64,000 bases of DNA from the NCBI RefSeq assembly GCF_013375555.1, contig NZ_JABXWB010000005.1, positions 186,001 to 250,000 of the forward strand, read 5' to 3'. The translations under genes were made by a program, and so were the position numbers. Under the pieces are notes generated by a model. The model saw only the letters and a program-made list of their open reading frames with translations, did not search any database and was not told the origin of the DNA. Positions within the stretch are counted from its first letter, which is position 1, and every line of letters begins with the position of its first letter. Of the stretch, positions 44,804 to 53,758 are shown in pieces. The DNA comes from Sphingobium sp. EM0848. GTDB taxonomy: Bacteria; Pseudomonadota; Alphaproteobacteria; Sphingomonadales; Sphingomonadaceae.

Positions 44804-45391
44804 ATGAAGAATCGTGGGATCAATATCGTGACGCTGCTTGGACTGGTCACATTGGCCTCTCTTCCCACCGGTTCGATGGCGGCGGTGAAGCAGGAGCGTT
44901 GGCCTGGTACCGGCGTCAACAAACCCGCTCCGGCAATTCCTGGAATGCCCGAAACCCTGGCAAAGAACCTGCGCACTTTCGATGATCTCGATTTCCGGGT
45001 CTATACGGAACAGAAGTGGGAGGATCTCCACAAGAGCCATGCCCAGAACATCATCGTTCATTATCCCGATGGCCACACCACCATTGGCATACCGGACCAC
45101 ATCAAGGAATTGAAGTTCATGTGGACGTTCGCTCCCGATAACCGCATCACCGAACATCCAGTCCGCTTCGGTACGGCAGAGGGCGAATGGACCAGTGTGA
45201 TGGGCTATCTGGACGGCACCTTCACGAAACCGATGGTCCTGGCCGACGGGAAGGTCATCCAGCCGACCGGCAAGGCCTACCACCTTCCCATGGCGACCCT
45301 AGGTCACTGGAACAAGGAAGGTAGCATGAGCGAAGAATATCTCTTCTGGGACAATGCTACCCTGATGCAGCAGATCGGCGTGACCCAGTAA
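44804..45391 (+). CDS. secreted SnoaL-like (ester cyclase type) protein
   Basis: 195 residues from ATG 44804 after GGGAGTTCGG. A signal peptide (VTLLGLVTLASLPTGSMAA) is followed by a domain with LDFRVYTEQKWEDLHKSHAQNIIVHYPDGHTTIGIPDHIKELKFMW and FGTAEGEWTSVMGYLDGTF, which has the SnoaL-like cone fold pattern. Catalysis is not assured in these secreted forms. It is 2 bases ahead of the LigB-type dioxygenase region, so the two are probably in one operon. Confidence 0.8.
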   Translation: MKNRGINIVTLLGLVTLASLPTGSMAAVKQERWPGTGVNKPAPAIPGMPETLAKNLRTFDDLDFRVYTEQKWEDLHKSHAQNIIVHYPDGHTTIGIPDHIKELKFMWTFAPDNRITEHPVRFGTAEGEWTSVMGYLDGTFTKPMVLADGKVIQPTGKAYHLPMATLGHWNKEGSMSEEYLFWDNATLMQQIGVTQ

Positions 45392-45405
45392 CGGTGGCGG
45401 GCGAC

Positions 45406-46233
45406 ATGGCCCGGATGCCGGCATTGTTCATCGGGCATGGCAGCCCGATGAACACTCTGAAACATAACGTTTATACCGATGCATGGCGTCGCATCGGCCA
45501 AATATTGCCCCGGCCGCGGGGGATCCTGTGCATATCAGCGCACTGGTTCATCGGCGCAACGACCGTGACGGCCATGCCCCACCCACGCACTATTCATGAT
45601 TTCCACGGCTTCCCCGATGAACTGTTCGCGTTCGACTATCCCGCACCGGGTCTGCCCGAACTGGCACAGGAAGTGGCAGAAGTCGCCGAGCCCCATTGGG
45701 TCGGGGCCGACATTGACCAATGGGGTCTGGATCATGGGACATGGAGCGTGCTTGCCCATCTGTTCCCCGATGCGGATATTCCTGTCGTCCAGTTGTCGAT
45801 CGACGCGCCGAAACCGATGGAATATCACATCGATCTGGGCGCCCGGCTGGCCCCTTTGCGGGATGCCGGCATCCTCATCCTGTCGAGCGGCAATGTCGTC
45901 CATAATCTTCGCCGTATCCAATGGAACAAGCCGGAGGCCGGCGAACCCTGGGCGGAACGTTTCGACGACCATGTCGCCGGCCTGATGGCGGAGGCGCCGG
46001 GCGACCTGCTCAAGGCTATGACGCATCCGGACTATGCCCAGGCGGTGCCTACGCCGGATCACTTCATTCCGCTGCTCTATATCGCCGGGCTCGGCGCTGT
46101 ATCGAACGAAAAGGTAGCCCCCCTGATACGTGGTCATGCACTGGGGTCGCTTTCCATGACCTGCTATGGCTTCGGAATGGACGCCTGCCTCTCACCATAT
46201 GGGCTAGCCAGCAACTGGATATTGGGGCACTAA
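45406..46233 (+). CDS. ygiD: LigB-type extradiol dioxygenase (4,5-DOPA dioxygenase, YgiD-like)
   Basis: 275 residues. MPALFIGHGSPMNTLK, ILCISAHWFI, GLDHGTWSVL and ILSSGNVVHNLR carry the metal-binding His residues of the LigB/DODA family. The family opens catechol rings, for example DOPA; physiological substrate here unknown. ATG 45406 was chosen; a GTG at 45394 would add 4 residues and lies 2 bases after the previous stop. Confidence 0.88.
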   Translation: MARMPALFIGHGSPMNTLKHNVYTDAWRRIGQILPRPRGILCISAHWFIGATTVTAMPHPRTIHDFHGFPDELFAFDYPAPGLPELAQEVAEVAEPHWVGADIDQWGLDHGTWSVLAHLFPDADIPVVQLSIDAPKPMEYHIDLGARLAPLRDAGILILSSGNVVHNLRRIQWNKPEAGEPWAERFDDHVAGLMAEAPGDLLKAMTHPDYAQAVPTPDHFIPLLYIAGLGAVSNEKVAPLIRGHALGSLSMTCYGFGMDACLSPYGLASNWILGH

Positions 46234-46241
46234 AAATACCC

Positions 46242-46979
46242 ATGACAGGTATGATCCACACGCGAAGGCCTACGATCAGCCTCATTATCCCTGCCTATAA
46301 TGAAGAAGAGTATCTGCCCGAGTGTCTTGACGCGATCATGCGGAATGTGGCGGGCAAGGCGGTAGAAATCATTGTCGTTGACAACAACAGCACAGACGAC
46401 ACGAAGAAAGTGATCGATCGCTATCCGGCGGTGACTTACGTGTTCGAGGCTCAAAAAGGAATTACCCGTGCCCGCCAGCGCGGCTTTCTTGCTGCTACTG
46501 GCGACATCCTGGCCTATGTCGATGCCGACACACGGCCGCCACCAGGCTGGATCGAACAAATCTGGGAACAGTTCCACAAGTGCGGGGACCTTGCCTGCTT
46601 GTCCGGCCCCTATAGCTTTTACGACCTCAGTGGCATTCGTAATGCCATCTCCACTGGTTGGTTCGTTGCGGCGCGGCCGCTCTATTGGATCACCGGTTAT
46701 CTGATGGTCGGCGGCAATTTCGCGATCCGTCGTGACGCCCTGGAAGAGATGGGCGGCTTTGACAGCTCGATTGAATTTTATGGCGAGGATGTGGACATAG
46801 GCAAACGTGCCAAGGCGCAGGGGAAAGTGCTTTTTTCGCCCCGTTTCGTCATGCCAACATCAGGACGTCGTATGAAGAAGCAAGGCTTCGCCAAAATCGC
46901 GAGCCTTTATTTTGCGAACTATTTTTCTGTCGTTTTCAGAGGCAGGCCCGCTACCAGAAGCTATGAGGACATTCGGTGA
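46242..46979 (+). CDS. family 2 glycosyltransferase
   Basis: 245 residues. ISLIIPAYNEEEYLPECLDAI and the nucleotide-sugar motif IIVVDNNSTDDT, then ILAYVDADTRPPPGWIEQ with the DxD-like acidic pair, and MVGGNFAIRRDALEEMGGFDSSIEFYGEDVDIGKRAK are typical GT2. No membrane helix is certain. It starts 8 bases after the dioxygenase stop. Acceptor unknown. ATG 46251 is an alternative. Confidence 0.9.
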   Translation: MTGMIHTRRPTISLIIPAYNEEEYLPECLDAIMRNVAGKAVEIIVVDNNSTDDTKKVIDRYPAVTYVFEAQKGITRARQRGFLAATGDILAYVDADTRPPPGWIEQIWEQFHKCGDLACLSGPYSFYDLSGIRNAISTGWFVAARPLYWITGYLMVGGNFAIRRDALEEMGGFDSSIEFYGEDVDIGKRAKAQGKVLFSPRFVMPTSGRRMKKQGFAKIASLYFANYFSVVFRGRPATRSYEDIR

Positions 46980-47438
46980 GCGGCGGATTTCTGTTTCGCG
47001 GACCCAAGGGAGGCTTCCTAATATCCGGCCGCTAACCATCCCGTTCGACATTCTCGACTGCGCATCCGCCACCTTGGAGGAAGTCAGGGCAAGGCATCCC
47101 GCGCCGCTTCACGGACCCGTGTTGCGATGGCGAGGGCATAATCTTAGTCGATGGCGCTGTGCGGCGGCCGAACGGGCCTTCGCGCGCGTCGTGTGGCAGA
47201 TTTATGCTGTCCGCGATCGGGTTGGGCAAATTTGCATGCGGCGGAAGCGGGCGGCCTGCGGGCGCAATGACTTGTGTCACACGATCGTCGGTCAGGCGAA
47301 GCCCCTGAGTGCGGTAGAATCGGCTTTGAACCAGCCAAGGAGATCAAAATCTGGGTGTGAGGGGCATTTTGTCTCGTGCAAAGCACGGCACGTTGCACCG
47401 TCATGGTAATGCCACTGATCCTCTCTAAATAGCCGTGC
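46980..47438. other. 459-base gap, no supported gene
   Basis: Frames of 80-165 codons exist on both strands, but they are Arg- and Ser-rich, lack ribosome binding sites and show no domain. No clear repeat core or hairpin was found. Confidence 0.4.
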
Positions 47439-47675
47439 ATGAATATCGGTTCATATTTTCGCCTTGAAGGCGTCTTGCTGGCCGGAGTGGCCGGATTGTA
47501 TGTCCGTGCGCGGGATGGCGCCTTCTGGGAGATCGGCACGCTCAAGGATGTTGGCCACCTTCTCCAGAATAATGTCCTGGTCGAAGGCATTCGAACGGGC
47601 GCACAGGCGCTCGCGGTTAACTGGATCGAAGCCGTTGAACCGCTGAAAGCGATCAGGGATACAGCCGGAATGTAG
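47439..47675 (+). CDS. small DUF5818-like protein
   Basis: 78 residues. FRLEGVLLAGVAGLYVRARDGAFWEIG and HLLQNNVLVEGIRTGAQALAVNWIEAV follow the beta-rich pattern of DUF5818 (RLEGVL, W-x-L/I, V-VEG-R-G, L-V-IE), a small family frequent in sphingomonads. No signal peptide. The opposite strand has a longer frame, but this one is more protein-like. Moderate confidence. Confidence 0.5.
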   Translation: MNIGSYFRLEGVLLAGVAGLYVRARDGAFWEIGTLKDVGHLLQNNVLVEGIRTGAQALAVNWIEAVEPLKAIRDTAGM

Positions 47676-48015
47676 GGCGGTCGCTTGCCTGCGCTTCCCC
47701 CGCTAATAGGGTCGCTCATATCATGAGGAGGCTAAGGTGATCGCAACACTCATTGCGTCGGACTGAATGTGGATCGGCGCCGAAGCGGGCTACCTGCAGG
47801 CGCTGGTCTTAACTCCGTGCCTCAGGCGCATAGGCAATAAAATGAATGTAGTATGCGTTTCTTTGGCGGGGTTCCGCTTTGACGCCGGTTCACAGCCCAG
47901 AACAACAGCAGCACGGAATCCATGCCCATAATGATCACATGAAGGTGGAAATAACGACGCGAGGGTCAAATGCCCTCGCCATTTCTCATGGAATGCTGAG
48001 ACAGGTGAAGCTGGA
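47676..48015. other. 340-base gap, nothing supported
   Basis: It contains an AGGAGG (near 47725) followed by a GTG that opens an eight-codon frame only. No gene, hairpin or repeat core was convincing. Confidence 0.35.
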
Positions 48016-48333
48016 TCAATCTCTTGGTGATCCGTCTTTGTTTAGCTCGACCCAACCCTGCCGCAGAAAGTGGTAGCGGATGATATCTCGGGCGATGAAG
48101 GGATAGATCAGAAACGGCAGGATGGCCCCCGCAATGGCAACGGCGGTGACGATGGGGGTTCTGCCCGGATCATTTCCCGCCCAACCGGACCAGAATGCGG
48201 TGTAAATCAGCACGCTATTGATGATGAAATACAGAATAACGTGCCGCCAGACGCCCTTGATCACGAAATAAAGCGGCCCGAACAAGAGTGCCCACAAAAA
48301 TGGCGCACTGCACACTTCGACATACCCGTTCAT
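48016..48333 (-). CDS. small DUF2628-like membrane protein
   Basis: 105 residues from ATG 48333. Two or three membrane helices: FLWALLFGPLYFVIKGVWRHVILYFIINSVLIYTAFW and IVTAVAIAGAILPFLIYPFIARDIIRYHFLRQGW. The order GPLYF-K-W followed by a C-terminal Arg-Gly-Trp is that of DUF2628 proteins. Function unknown. A further in-frame ATG at 48351 would add six residues. Confidence 0.7.
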   Translation of the reverse strand: MNGYVEVCSAPFLWALLFGPLYFVIKGVWRHVILYFIINSVLIYTAFWSGWAGNDPGRTPIVTAVAIAGAILPFLIYPFIARDIIRYHFLRQGWVELNKDGSPRD

Positions 48334-48562
48334 CTGATTTTGAAAGCGCAAACGACCCTCCCCTTATTATATCGATTCGCGTCGATATGGCACATCGCGC
48401 GGGGTGGCCCTAGCGAAGACGGCAGCCCGTCGACTGGCGGTGCTGAAAACCATGCTCGCCGCGCATCATAGCTTACTGAATTCCCTCCCCGAACCCGCCA
48501 TTCTGGATTCGGCCAATCGTGCGCGTCGCGGACGGGAAACCTAGCTGTCCGCAGCTTGGTGC

Positions 48563-48598
48563 CAGAAATTGACTGCTGAACGTCTGGGAAGGGCCGAT
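48563..48598. repeat. dispersed intergenic repeat, copy 8
   Basis: CAGAAATTGACTGCTGAACG followed by TCTGGGAAGGGCCGATCC, in register with copies 1 and 7. It is immediately upstream (on the plus strand) of the LysR stop. The 48334-48615 gap holds no gene. Confidence 0.45.
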
Positions 48599-48615
48599 CC
48601 ACGAAGCAAAGCTAA

Positions 48616-49533
48616 TCATAAGCGGCCAAGCGGGCGGATCTCACGGATGAGGTCGATTAGGAGCCGCAATCCTGTGGGAACCTGCCGACGGCCCGAATAA
48701 TAGGCGTGGAATCCAGCCCCCATCGATACCCAATCTTCGAGTACGATCTTCAAGGCGCCGGTTTCTAGGTAGGGGGAAAGAACGGGCTCCGCGCCATAAA
48801 TGATGCCAACGCCACCCATGCCCAGACCGAGCGCGACATGGCTGGCATCCACCGTCAGCGGACCGGGCGTCGCGACCGCTACCACGTCATCGCCGCGTTC
48901 GAACTCCCACTGATAGAGTTTGTCATTGCCGAGCCGGATGCGGATGCAGCGATGTTGTGCCAGATCGGCCGGGCTTGCCGGTGCACCGAAACGATCGAGA
49001 TAGGCGGGCGAAGCTGCCGCCATCCACCGAATATCAGGGGAAAGCCTCTGCGCAATCATGTCTTCCGGCACGGTGCCGCCATAGCGGATACCGGCATCAA
49101 AGCCGCTGCCTATGACGTCGACGAGGCGATTGCTCACGCTGATGTCAACCTCCACCTCCGGATAGCGGTCGACGAAGATCGGCATGACTGGGTCGAGCAG
49201 GAGCGCCACCGCATCTTCCAGCACATTGATGCGCACCCGCCCTGCAGGCGCATCCCGAAAGCGGTTCAGACTTTCGGCAGCTTGGCCAATAATATCCAGA
49301 GGCCCCTCGATCATTGCGCAGAGTTCCTCGCCTGCTGCGGTGAGAGTGACGCTCCTTGTCGTTCTGTTCAACAATCTAACGCCGCGCCGCGTTTCCAGGG
49401 CGCTAATGGCGTGGCTCAGGGCAGATGTCGTAACGCCCATCTCCAGTGCCGCCCGCCTAAAGCTGAGGTGCTTGGCAATGGCAATGAAATAAGCGAAATC
49501 TGCAAGGTCGGCACGGCTGATCTGCATGGGCAT
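48616..49533 (-). CDS. LysR regulator divergent from a cupin/AKR/SDR operon
   Basis: 305 residues. Helix-turn-helix FAYFIAIAKHLSFRRAALEMGVTTSALSHAISALETRRGVRLLNRTTRSV, effector domain with FDAGIRYGGTVPEDMIAQRLSPDIRWMAAASPAYL. This LysR subgroup commonly sits divergent from aldo/keto reductase and SDR genes, which it may control. The 135-base gap to the cupin gene should contain both promoters. MQISRADL (residue 3) is a possible start. Confidence 0.9.
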   Translation of the reverse strand: MPMQISRADLADFAYFIAIAKHLSFRRAALEMGVTTSALSHAISALETRRGVRLLNRTTRSVTLTAAGEELCAMIEGPLDIIGQAAESLNRFRDAPAGRVRINVLEDAVALLLDPVMPIFVDRYPEVEVDISVSNRLVDVIGSGFDAGIRYGGTVPEDMIAQRLSPDIRWMAAASPAYLDRFGAPASPADLAQHRCIRIRLGNDKLYQWEFERGDDVVAVATPGPLTVDASHVALGLGMGGVGIIYGAEPVLSPYLETGALKIVLEDWVSMGAGFHAYYSGRRQVPTGLRLLIDLIREIRPLGRL

Positions 49534-49668
49534 GCTCTATCATATTGTTGAGCACTGTTCATCAGCTCATTGCTTCGGACGGGACTAATCCTCGCGCGGC
49601 GGGAGCATTAAATGCTGAGTTCACGGCCCGCTCGCTTGCTGCGGGCACTCATCCAGAGAGGACGCGCC

Positions 49669-50157
49669 ATGGTTAGGTTCGCCGCGATTTTGGCCGCACT
49701 TCTTGTTTCGACGAACGCCGCCCAGGCACAGGAGGAAAAGAGAGCGATGGACATCACCAGCAAGGCAGAGCTCAAGACCGTTGACGGACCGGAAGAGTTC
49801 TTCACGGGCAAGGCTACGATCACCGGACAGTTCCAGCGCGAGGAGCCGTCGCGTGTCTCCGGCGCGATCGTCCATTTCGAGCCCGGAGCGCGTACCGCGT
49901 GGCACACACATCCAGCCGGCCAGACGCTGATCGTCACAGAAGGTGTGGGCTGGACCCAGATCGCGGGCGGCCCGAAGTTTGAGTTCCATGCCGGCGACAT
50001 CCTGTGGTGTCCGGCCGAACACAAGCACTGGCACGGTGCGACGCCGCTTGAAGCCATGACCCACATCGCGATCCAGGAATCGGTGAATGGCACGCCCGTC
50101 ACCTGGATGGAGAAGGTAACCGACGAGGAATATTTTGCGCCATTGGGCAAAGGTTGA
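49669..50157 (+). CDS. secreted cupin-domain protein
   Basis: 162 residues from ATG 49669, preceded by GAGAGG. A signal peptide (FAAILAALLVSTNAAQAQ) leads to a single cupin: HFEPGARTAWHTHPAGQTLIVTEGVGWTQIAGG and FHAGDILWCPAEHKHWHGATP supply three or four His and a Glu for metal binding. This type is common beside carboxymuconolactone decarboxylase or AKR genes. First gene of a four-gene operon. Confidence 0.88.
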   Translation: MVRFAAILAALLVSTNAAQAQEEKRAMDITSKAELKTVDGPEEFFTGKATITGQFQREEPSRVSGAIVHFEPGARTAWHTHPAGQTLIVTEGVGWTQIAGGPKFEFHAGDILWCPAEHKHWHGATPLEAMTHIAIQESVNGTPVTWMEKVTDEEYFAPLGKG

Positions 50158-50161
50158 GGCG

Positions 50162-50416
50162 GTGCCGCACGTCGTCGTCAAGCTGTGGCCGCGCAAATCC
50201 GATGCGCAGAAGCAGGCCCTCACCGACATCCTCTCGCGAGGCGTGATGGAGATACTCGGTTATGGCGAAGATGCTGCCTCGGTCGCCTTCGAGGAAATCG
50301 CCCCCGAGGACTGGAGTAAGCACGTCTACGACCCCAACATTCTCAGCAAATGGGGGCAACTCACCAAAGCTCCGGGCTATGGCCCGCTCCCCTCGGATCA
50401 AAGGAACAAGCCATGA
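50162..50416 (+). CDS. 4-oxalocrotonate tautomerase-family protein
   Basis: 84 residues from GTG 50162, giving the expected N-terminus Met-Pro-His-Val with the catalytic Pro in position 2. VVVKLWPRKSDAQKQALTDILSRGVMEILGYGEDAASVAFEEI follows the tautomerase fold. The gap to the cupin stop is 4 bases, and its own stop overlaps the AKR start (ATGA). Substrate unknown. Confidence 0.85.
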   Translation: MPHVVVKLWPRKSDAQKQALTDILSRGVMEILGYGEDAASVAFEEIAPEDWSKHVYDPNILSKWGQLTKAPGYGPLPSDQRNKP

Positions 50417-51300
50417 TATTGGAAGAAAGCTTCACCCTGTCCAACGGCATCCAAATTCCGAAACTCGGCCTCGGGACCTGGCGCATCGGCGATAGCGCCG
50501 TCGTGCCGATCGTGCGCGAAGCCATCACTCTTGGCTACCGCCATATCGACACCGCGCAAGCCTATGGCAATGAGCGAGGCGTAGGGGAAGGCCTGCGCGC
50601 CAGCGGCATCGCGCGCGATGAGATCTTCGTTACGACAAAACTCGCCGCCGAGTCCAAAAGCTTTGCAGACGCCAGGGATCGCATCGATGCCTCCTTGCGC
50701 GCACTAGGCGTCGACCACATCGACCTGATGCTGATCCACAGTCCCCAACCATGGTCCGAATTTCGTGACGGCGGGGATTATGACGCGGGCAATCTGGAGG
50801 CATGGCGTGCGCTGGAAGAGGCACATGCCGCGGGCAAGCTCCAAGCGATCGGCGTCTCAAACTTTGAGCGGGCCGACCTCGAAAACCTGTTCGCGAACGG
50901 CAGCGTTCGGCCGATGGTCAACCAGGTACTCGCGCATGTGGGCAACACGCCGTTCGACCTCATCGACTATTGCAGGAACGAAGACCTGCTGATGGAAGCC
51001 TATTCGCCGGTCGCGCATGGCGCGGCGATGAAGAATGACCGGCTTGCGTCGATGGCCGGCAAGTATGACGTCGACGTAGCGCAGCTCTGCATTCGCTACT
51101 GCCTGCAACTGGGCCTTCTTCCGCTGCCCAAGACCACCCACCAGGATCATATGCGCAGCAACACCGATCTGGACTTCGTGATTTCCGACAAAGATATGAC
51201 CGCTCTGAAGAACGCTACCACTGATATGGACTATGGCGAGGCGAATGCCTTCCCGGTCTTCGGCAAGAAGCGCCGGCCCGCCGCGGCGACGGAGCGCTAA
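50413..51300 (+). CDS. aldo/keto reductase
   Basis: 295 residues from ATG 50413. The catalytic tetrad is visible: Asp and Tyr in HIDTAQAYGNERGVGEGL, Lys in VTTKLAAES, His in LMLIHSPQPW. PIGVSNF-like AIGVSNFERADL also fits. NADPH-dependent reduction of aldehydes or ketones is expected. It is coupled to the tautomerase and lies 3 bases before the SDR gene. Confidence 0.92.
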   Translation: MILEESFTLSNGIQIPKLGLGTWRIGDSAVVPIVREAITLGYRHIDTAQAYGNERGVGEGLRASGIARDEIFVTTKLAAESKSFADARDRIDASLRALGVDHIDLMLIHSPQPWSEFRDGGDYDAGNLEAWRALEEAHAAGKLQAIGVSNFERADLENLFANGSVRPMVNQVLAHVGNTPFDLIDYCRNEDLLMEAYSPVAHGAAMKNDRLASMAGKYDVDVAQLCIRYCLQLGLLPLPKTTHQDHMRSNTDLDFVISDKDMTALKNATTDMDYGEANAFPVFGKKRRPAAATER

Positions 51301-51303
51301 GCC

Positions 51304-52071
51304 ATGAACCCGATCTATAACTTCAAGGGACAGGTCGCACTCGTTACCGGTGCGGCCAAGGGAATGGGCCTCGCCACAGCGCGCGCCTTTGCGGCGAGCG
51401 GCGCGGCGGTCGTCCTTGCCGATCTCGATGGCTCGCTGGCCGATCGTGAAGCGAAGCGGATCACAGGCGAAGGCGGCATCGCGATGGGCTTTGCCTGTGA
51501 TGTTGCCGCCGAGGCCCAGGTGGCCGCGATGGTTGATCGCACCTTCGCTGAGTTTGGCCGGCTTGACATGGCGTTCAACAATGCCGGCATCCAGGTGCCA
51601 CCGTCCGATGCCGCTGACGAACCTCTGGACAATTACGAGCGAGTCACTGCTGTCAACCAGCGAGGCGTATGGGCGTGCATGAAGCATGAGCTTCGCGTGA
51701 TGCGAGAGCAGGGCTCGGGGGCGATCGTGAACTGCTCATCACTTGGCGGATTGGTAGGATTGCCGGAGCGCGCCTCCTATCATGGCACCAAGCATGCGGT
51801 GCTCGGCATGACCAAAAGCGCTGGCGTGGAATATGCACCGCGAGGCATCCGCATCAACGCCGTCTGCCCTGGCACGATCGACACACCAATGGTGCAGGAT
51901 ATGCTTGCCGACCAGTCTGACGCCATGGCCGAGATCATGAAGCAGCAGCCGATCGGACGGCCAGGCCGTGCCGACGAGATAGCCGCAGCAGTGCTGTGGC
52001 TATGCAGCCCAGGCGCGAGCTTCGTGATCGGCGTGGGACTTCCGGTCGATGGCGGCTTTACCGCACACTGA
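51304..52071 (+). CDS. classical SDR oxidoreductase
   Basis: 255 residues. Nucleotide loop TGAAKGMGLA, NNAG motif in MAFNNAGIQV, catalytic Ser/Tyr/Lys in CSSLGGLVGLPERASYHGTKHAV, and PGTIDTPM. The ending GVGLPVDGGFTAH is standard. Last gene of the cupin/tautomerase/AKR/SDR operon. Substrate unknown. Confidence 0.92.
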   Translation: MNPIYNFKGQVALVTGAAKGMGLATARAFAASGAAVVLADLDGSLADREAKRITGEGGIAMGFACDVAAEAQVAAMVDRTFAEFGRLDMAFNNAGIQVPPSDAADEPLDNYERVTAVNQRGVWACMKHELRVMREQGSGAIVNCSSLGGLVGLPERASYHGTKHAVLGMTKSAGVEYAPRGIRINAVCPGTIDTPMVQDMLADQSDAMAEIMKQQPIGRPGRADEIAAAVLWLCSPGASFVIGVGLPVDGGFTAH

Positions 52072-52128
52072 GTTGGGCGGGCCTACCGTCCTTTGCGGAA
52101 GGTCCGCTCCCAGTAACGCGAGGCCGAG

Positions 52129-52151
52129 TACTGAGCGTCTCTAATGGGTCG
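52129..52151. repeat. dispersed intergenic repeat, copy 9 (short)
   Basis: TACTGAGCGTCTCTAATGGG followed by TCGC matches the GCTGAGCGTCTGTAATGGGTCG of copy 1 closely. Lies 58 bases after the SDR stop. Confidence 0.5.
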
Positions 52152-52191
52152 CTGGCAGCGCCAGCGCAGTTGTATCGCCGTGACTGCCCGT

Positions 52192-52760
52192 TCAGCCAAC
52201 ACCAAGAAATCTGCCGTCTTCATCAAAACGGCAATTGAAGAATCTGGTGCCTTTCTTGCTGTCCCGGCGATCGTGTCAACCTTGTACCAGATAGCCGCTG
52301 GACTGTCTGATCAGCGTGTTAGCCGTTATCTCCCCGATTCGTCGGTCGAAGGCCGCCGCAGCTTCGTTGCGGCAGGCACGCGACAGTTCATCGGGCGCCA
52401 CATAACCAGCAGCCGGACGATCACGGCGATCAGGGCGGAAAGGACGGCGTTCCCAGCGAACCGCACGCCGTCCGCAATCCGTGATGGGGGTTGAAGTGAT
52501 CAGCTGTACCGGCCATTTATCGTCACGATCGAGACACATTGGCGACGAGCGTCGTTCCACCAATAGGAATGGTTGCGGTCGTCGCTTTTCTCGCCACCGA
52601 CGTTTCGGTAGCCGCGACGTTGGAGTTCTCCCTCCCCCTGTACCGCGCGAGTTCCTACCAGGTCGTCCAGTCGGGTTGACTGCGCCCGGACGACTACCGA
52701 AGAAAACATCATTGCCAAGCCAAGCGCAACAGCGATCGCGAGGCATGGGAAAATGCACAT
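52192..52760 (-). pseudogene. secreted protein of unknown function, decayed by frameshift and stop
   Basis: ATG 52760 opens with a signal peptide (FPCLAIAVALGLAMMFSSVVVRA) and then DDLVGTRAVQGEGELQRRGYRNVGGEKSDDRNHSYWWNDARRQCVSIVTINGRY. Near 52505 one base is missing; the next frame continues LITSTPITDCGRR and later ACRNEAAAAFDRRIGEITAN. A TGA at 52276-52278 interrupts GYLVQG, after which the same frame goes on RFFNCRFDEDGRFLGVG to a TGA at 52192. Together this makes a coherent secreted protein of about 188 residues, with an N-terminal WW-C domain and a C-terminal Cys pair. Family unnamed to me, but I have a sense of such proteins in sphingomonads. Confidence 0.6.
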
Positions 52761-52951
52761 AACATCTTCTGAGCTTGCATATATACTATCGAAACAAGGA
52801 GATACGACCTGTGGCGCGCAAGCGATATGCAAATGAACGCTGGCCGCGTTCGACTGTATTCATCGAACTCCTTATAGGCCATCGTCAATCGCAGCTATTC
52901 AGCCTATTGCTGCGAAACCGCAGCGCCATTGCCCATTCCGGTCAAATCAAT

Positions 52952-53575
52952 ATGGATAGTGGCATGACAAACTGCGGATGCGAACCGATCCCGGCTGACA
53001 CGCAAGACCAGCGCCCCACGCTTTGGACGGCGCTTGCGCTGAACGCACTGATGTTCGCGATGGAAGTTGGCGGCGGGATCACCATCAATTCGACGGGCCT
53101 CGTGGCCGATGGTCTGGATATGCTGTCCGATGCCTGCGTCTATGCGATCGCCCTCGCGGCCATTGGCCGAAGCAGCCGCTTCAAGGCGAACGCGGCCACG
53201 ATCAGCGGTTTCATGCTTCTCCTTCTCGGCGCGGGCCTTGTGATCGACGTGATCCGGCGACTGTTCGAAGGTGGTTCGCCGCAGGGCGCCTGGATGATTG
53301 CCATTTCGCTTCCGGCGCTGGCCGTGAACATCATTGTGCTGCGGCTCCTGGCAAGGCAGCGCAGCAAAGAGGTTCATATGCGAGCGGCATGGATATTCAC
53401 CAGGGCTGACATCATCGCCAATGCCGCTGTGATCCTTTCGGGCATCGCCGTGCTGGCGACGCAGATTCATTACTTCGATCTGGCTGTTGGCGCTGCCATT
53501 GGCGCCTATGTCATCAAGGAAGCTTTCGAAATATTGAGCGAGGCGCGAACGGCAAAAGCGAGCAGTCGAACTTGA
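52952..53575 (+). CDS. cation diffusion facilitator-type transporter
   Basis: 207 residues from ATG 52952 (ATG 52964 is equally possible). A short Cys-rich start (TNCGCEP) is followed by six membrane helices with ALNALMFAMEVGGGITINSTGLVADGLDMLSDACVYAIAL; the S-x-x-L-x-x-D-x-x-x-x-x-x-D pattern and later FTRADIIANAAVILSG provide the zinc-site acidic residues, with Asp pairs D-D in place of His-Asp at one position. Short members without a cytoplasmic domain exist. Metal probably zinc or cadmium-like, not shown. A GTG at 52811 behind AAGGAG would give a 47-residue extension of odd composition. Confidence 0.85.
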   Translation: MDSGMTNCGCEPIPADTQDQRPTLWTALALNALMFAMEVGGGITINSTGLVADGLDMLSDACVYAIALAAIGRSSRFKANAATISGFMLLLLGAGLVIDVIRRLFEGGSPQGAWMIAISLPALAVNIIVLRLLARQRSKEVHMRAAWIFTRADIIANAAVILSGIAVLATQIHYFDLAVGAAIGAYVIKEAFEILSEARTAKASSRT

Positions 53576-53758
53576 CCCGGCTGCTGCGGGCTGGACCGCG
53601 TAGGAATATCGCGTCACTCGATCATTATATTACATTTCACCAAACTTTGGATCGCCTGATTTCCAGCTTGCCTGTTTTGGGGCAGGAGCGACCGCAGGCG
53701 CACGCTGCTCACGTCTCGATTGTGAGTGCGTCAAGGCGGGCCATCGACGGAGTAAAGC

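Noticed and set aside
46912..47409. 165-codon frame after the glycosyltransferase gene
   Set aside because: Starts inside the glycosyltransferase gene in another frame and shows no protein-like pattern.
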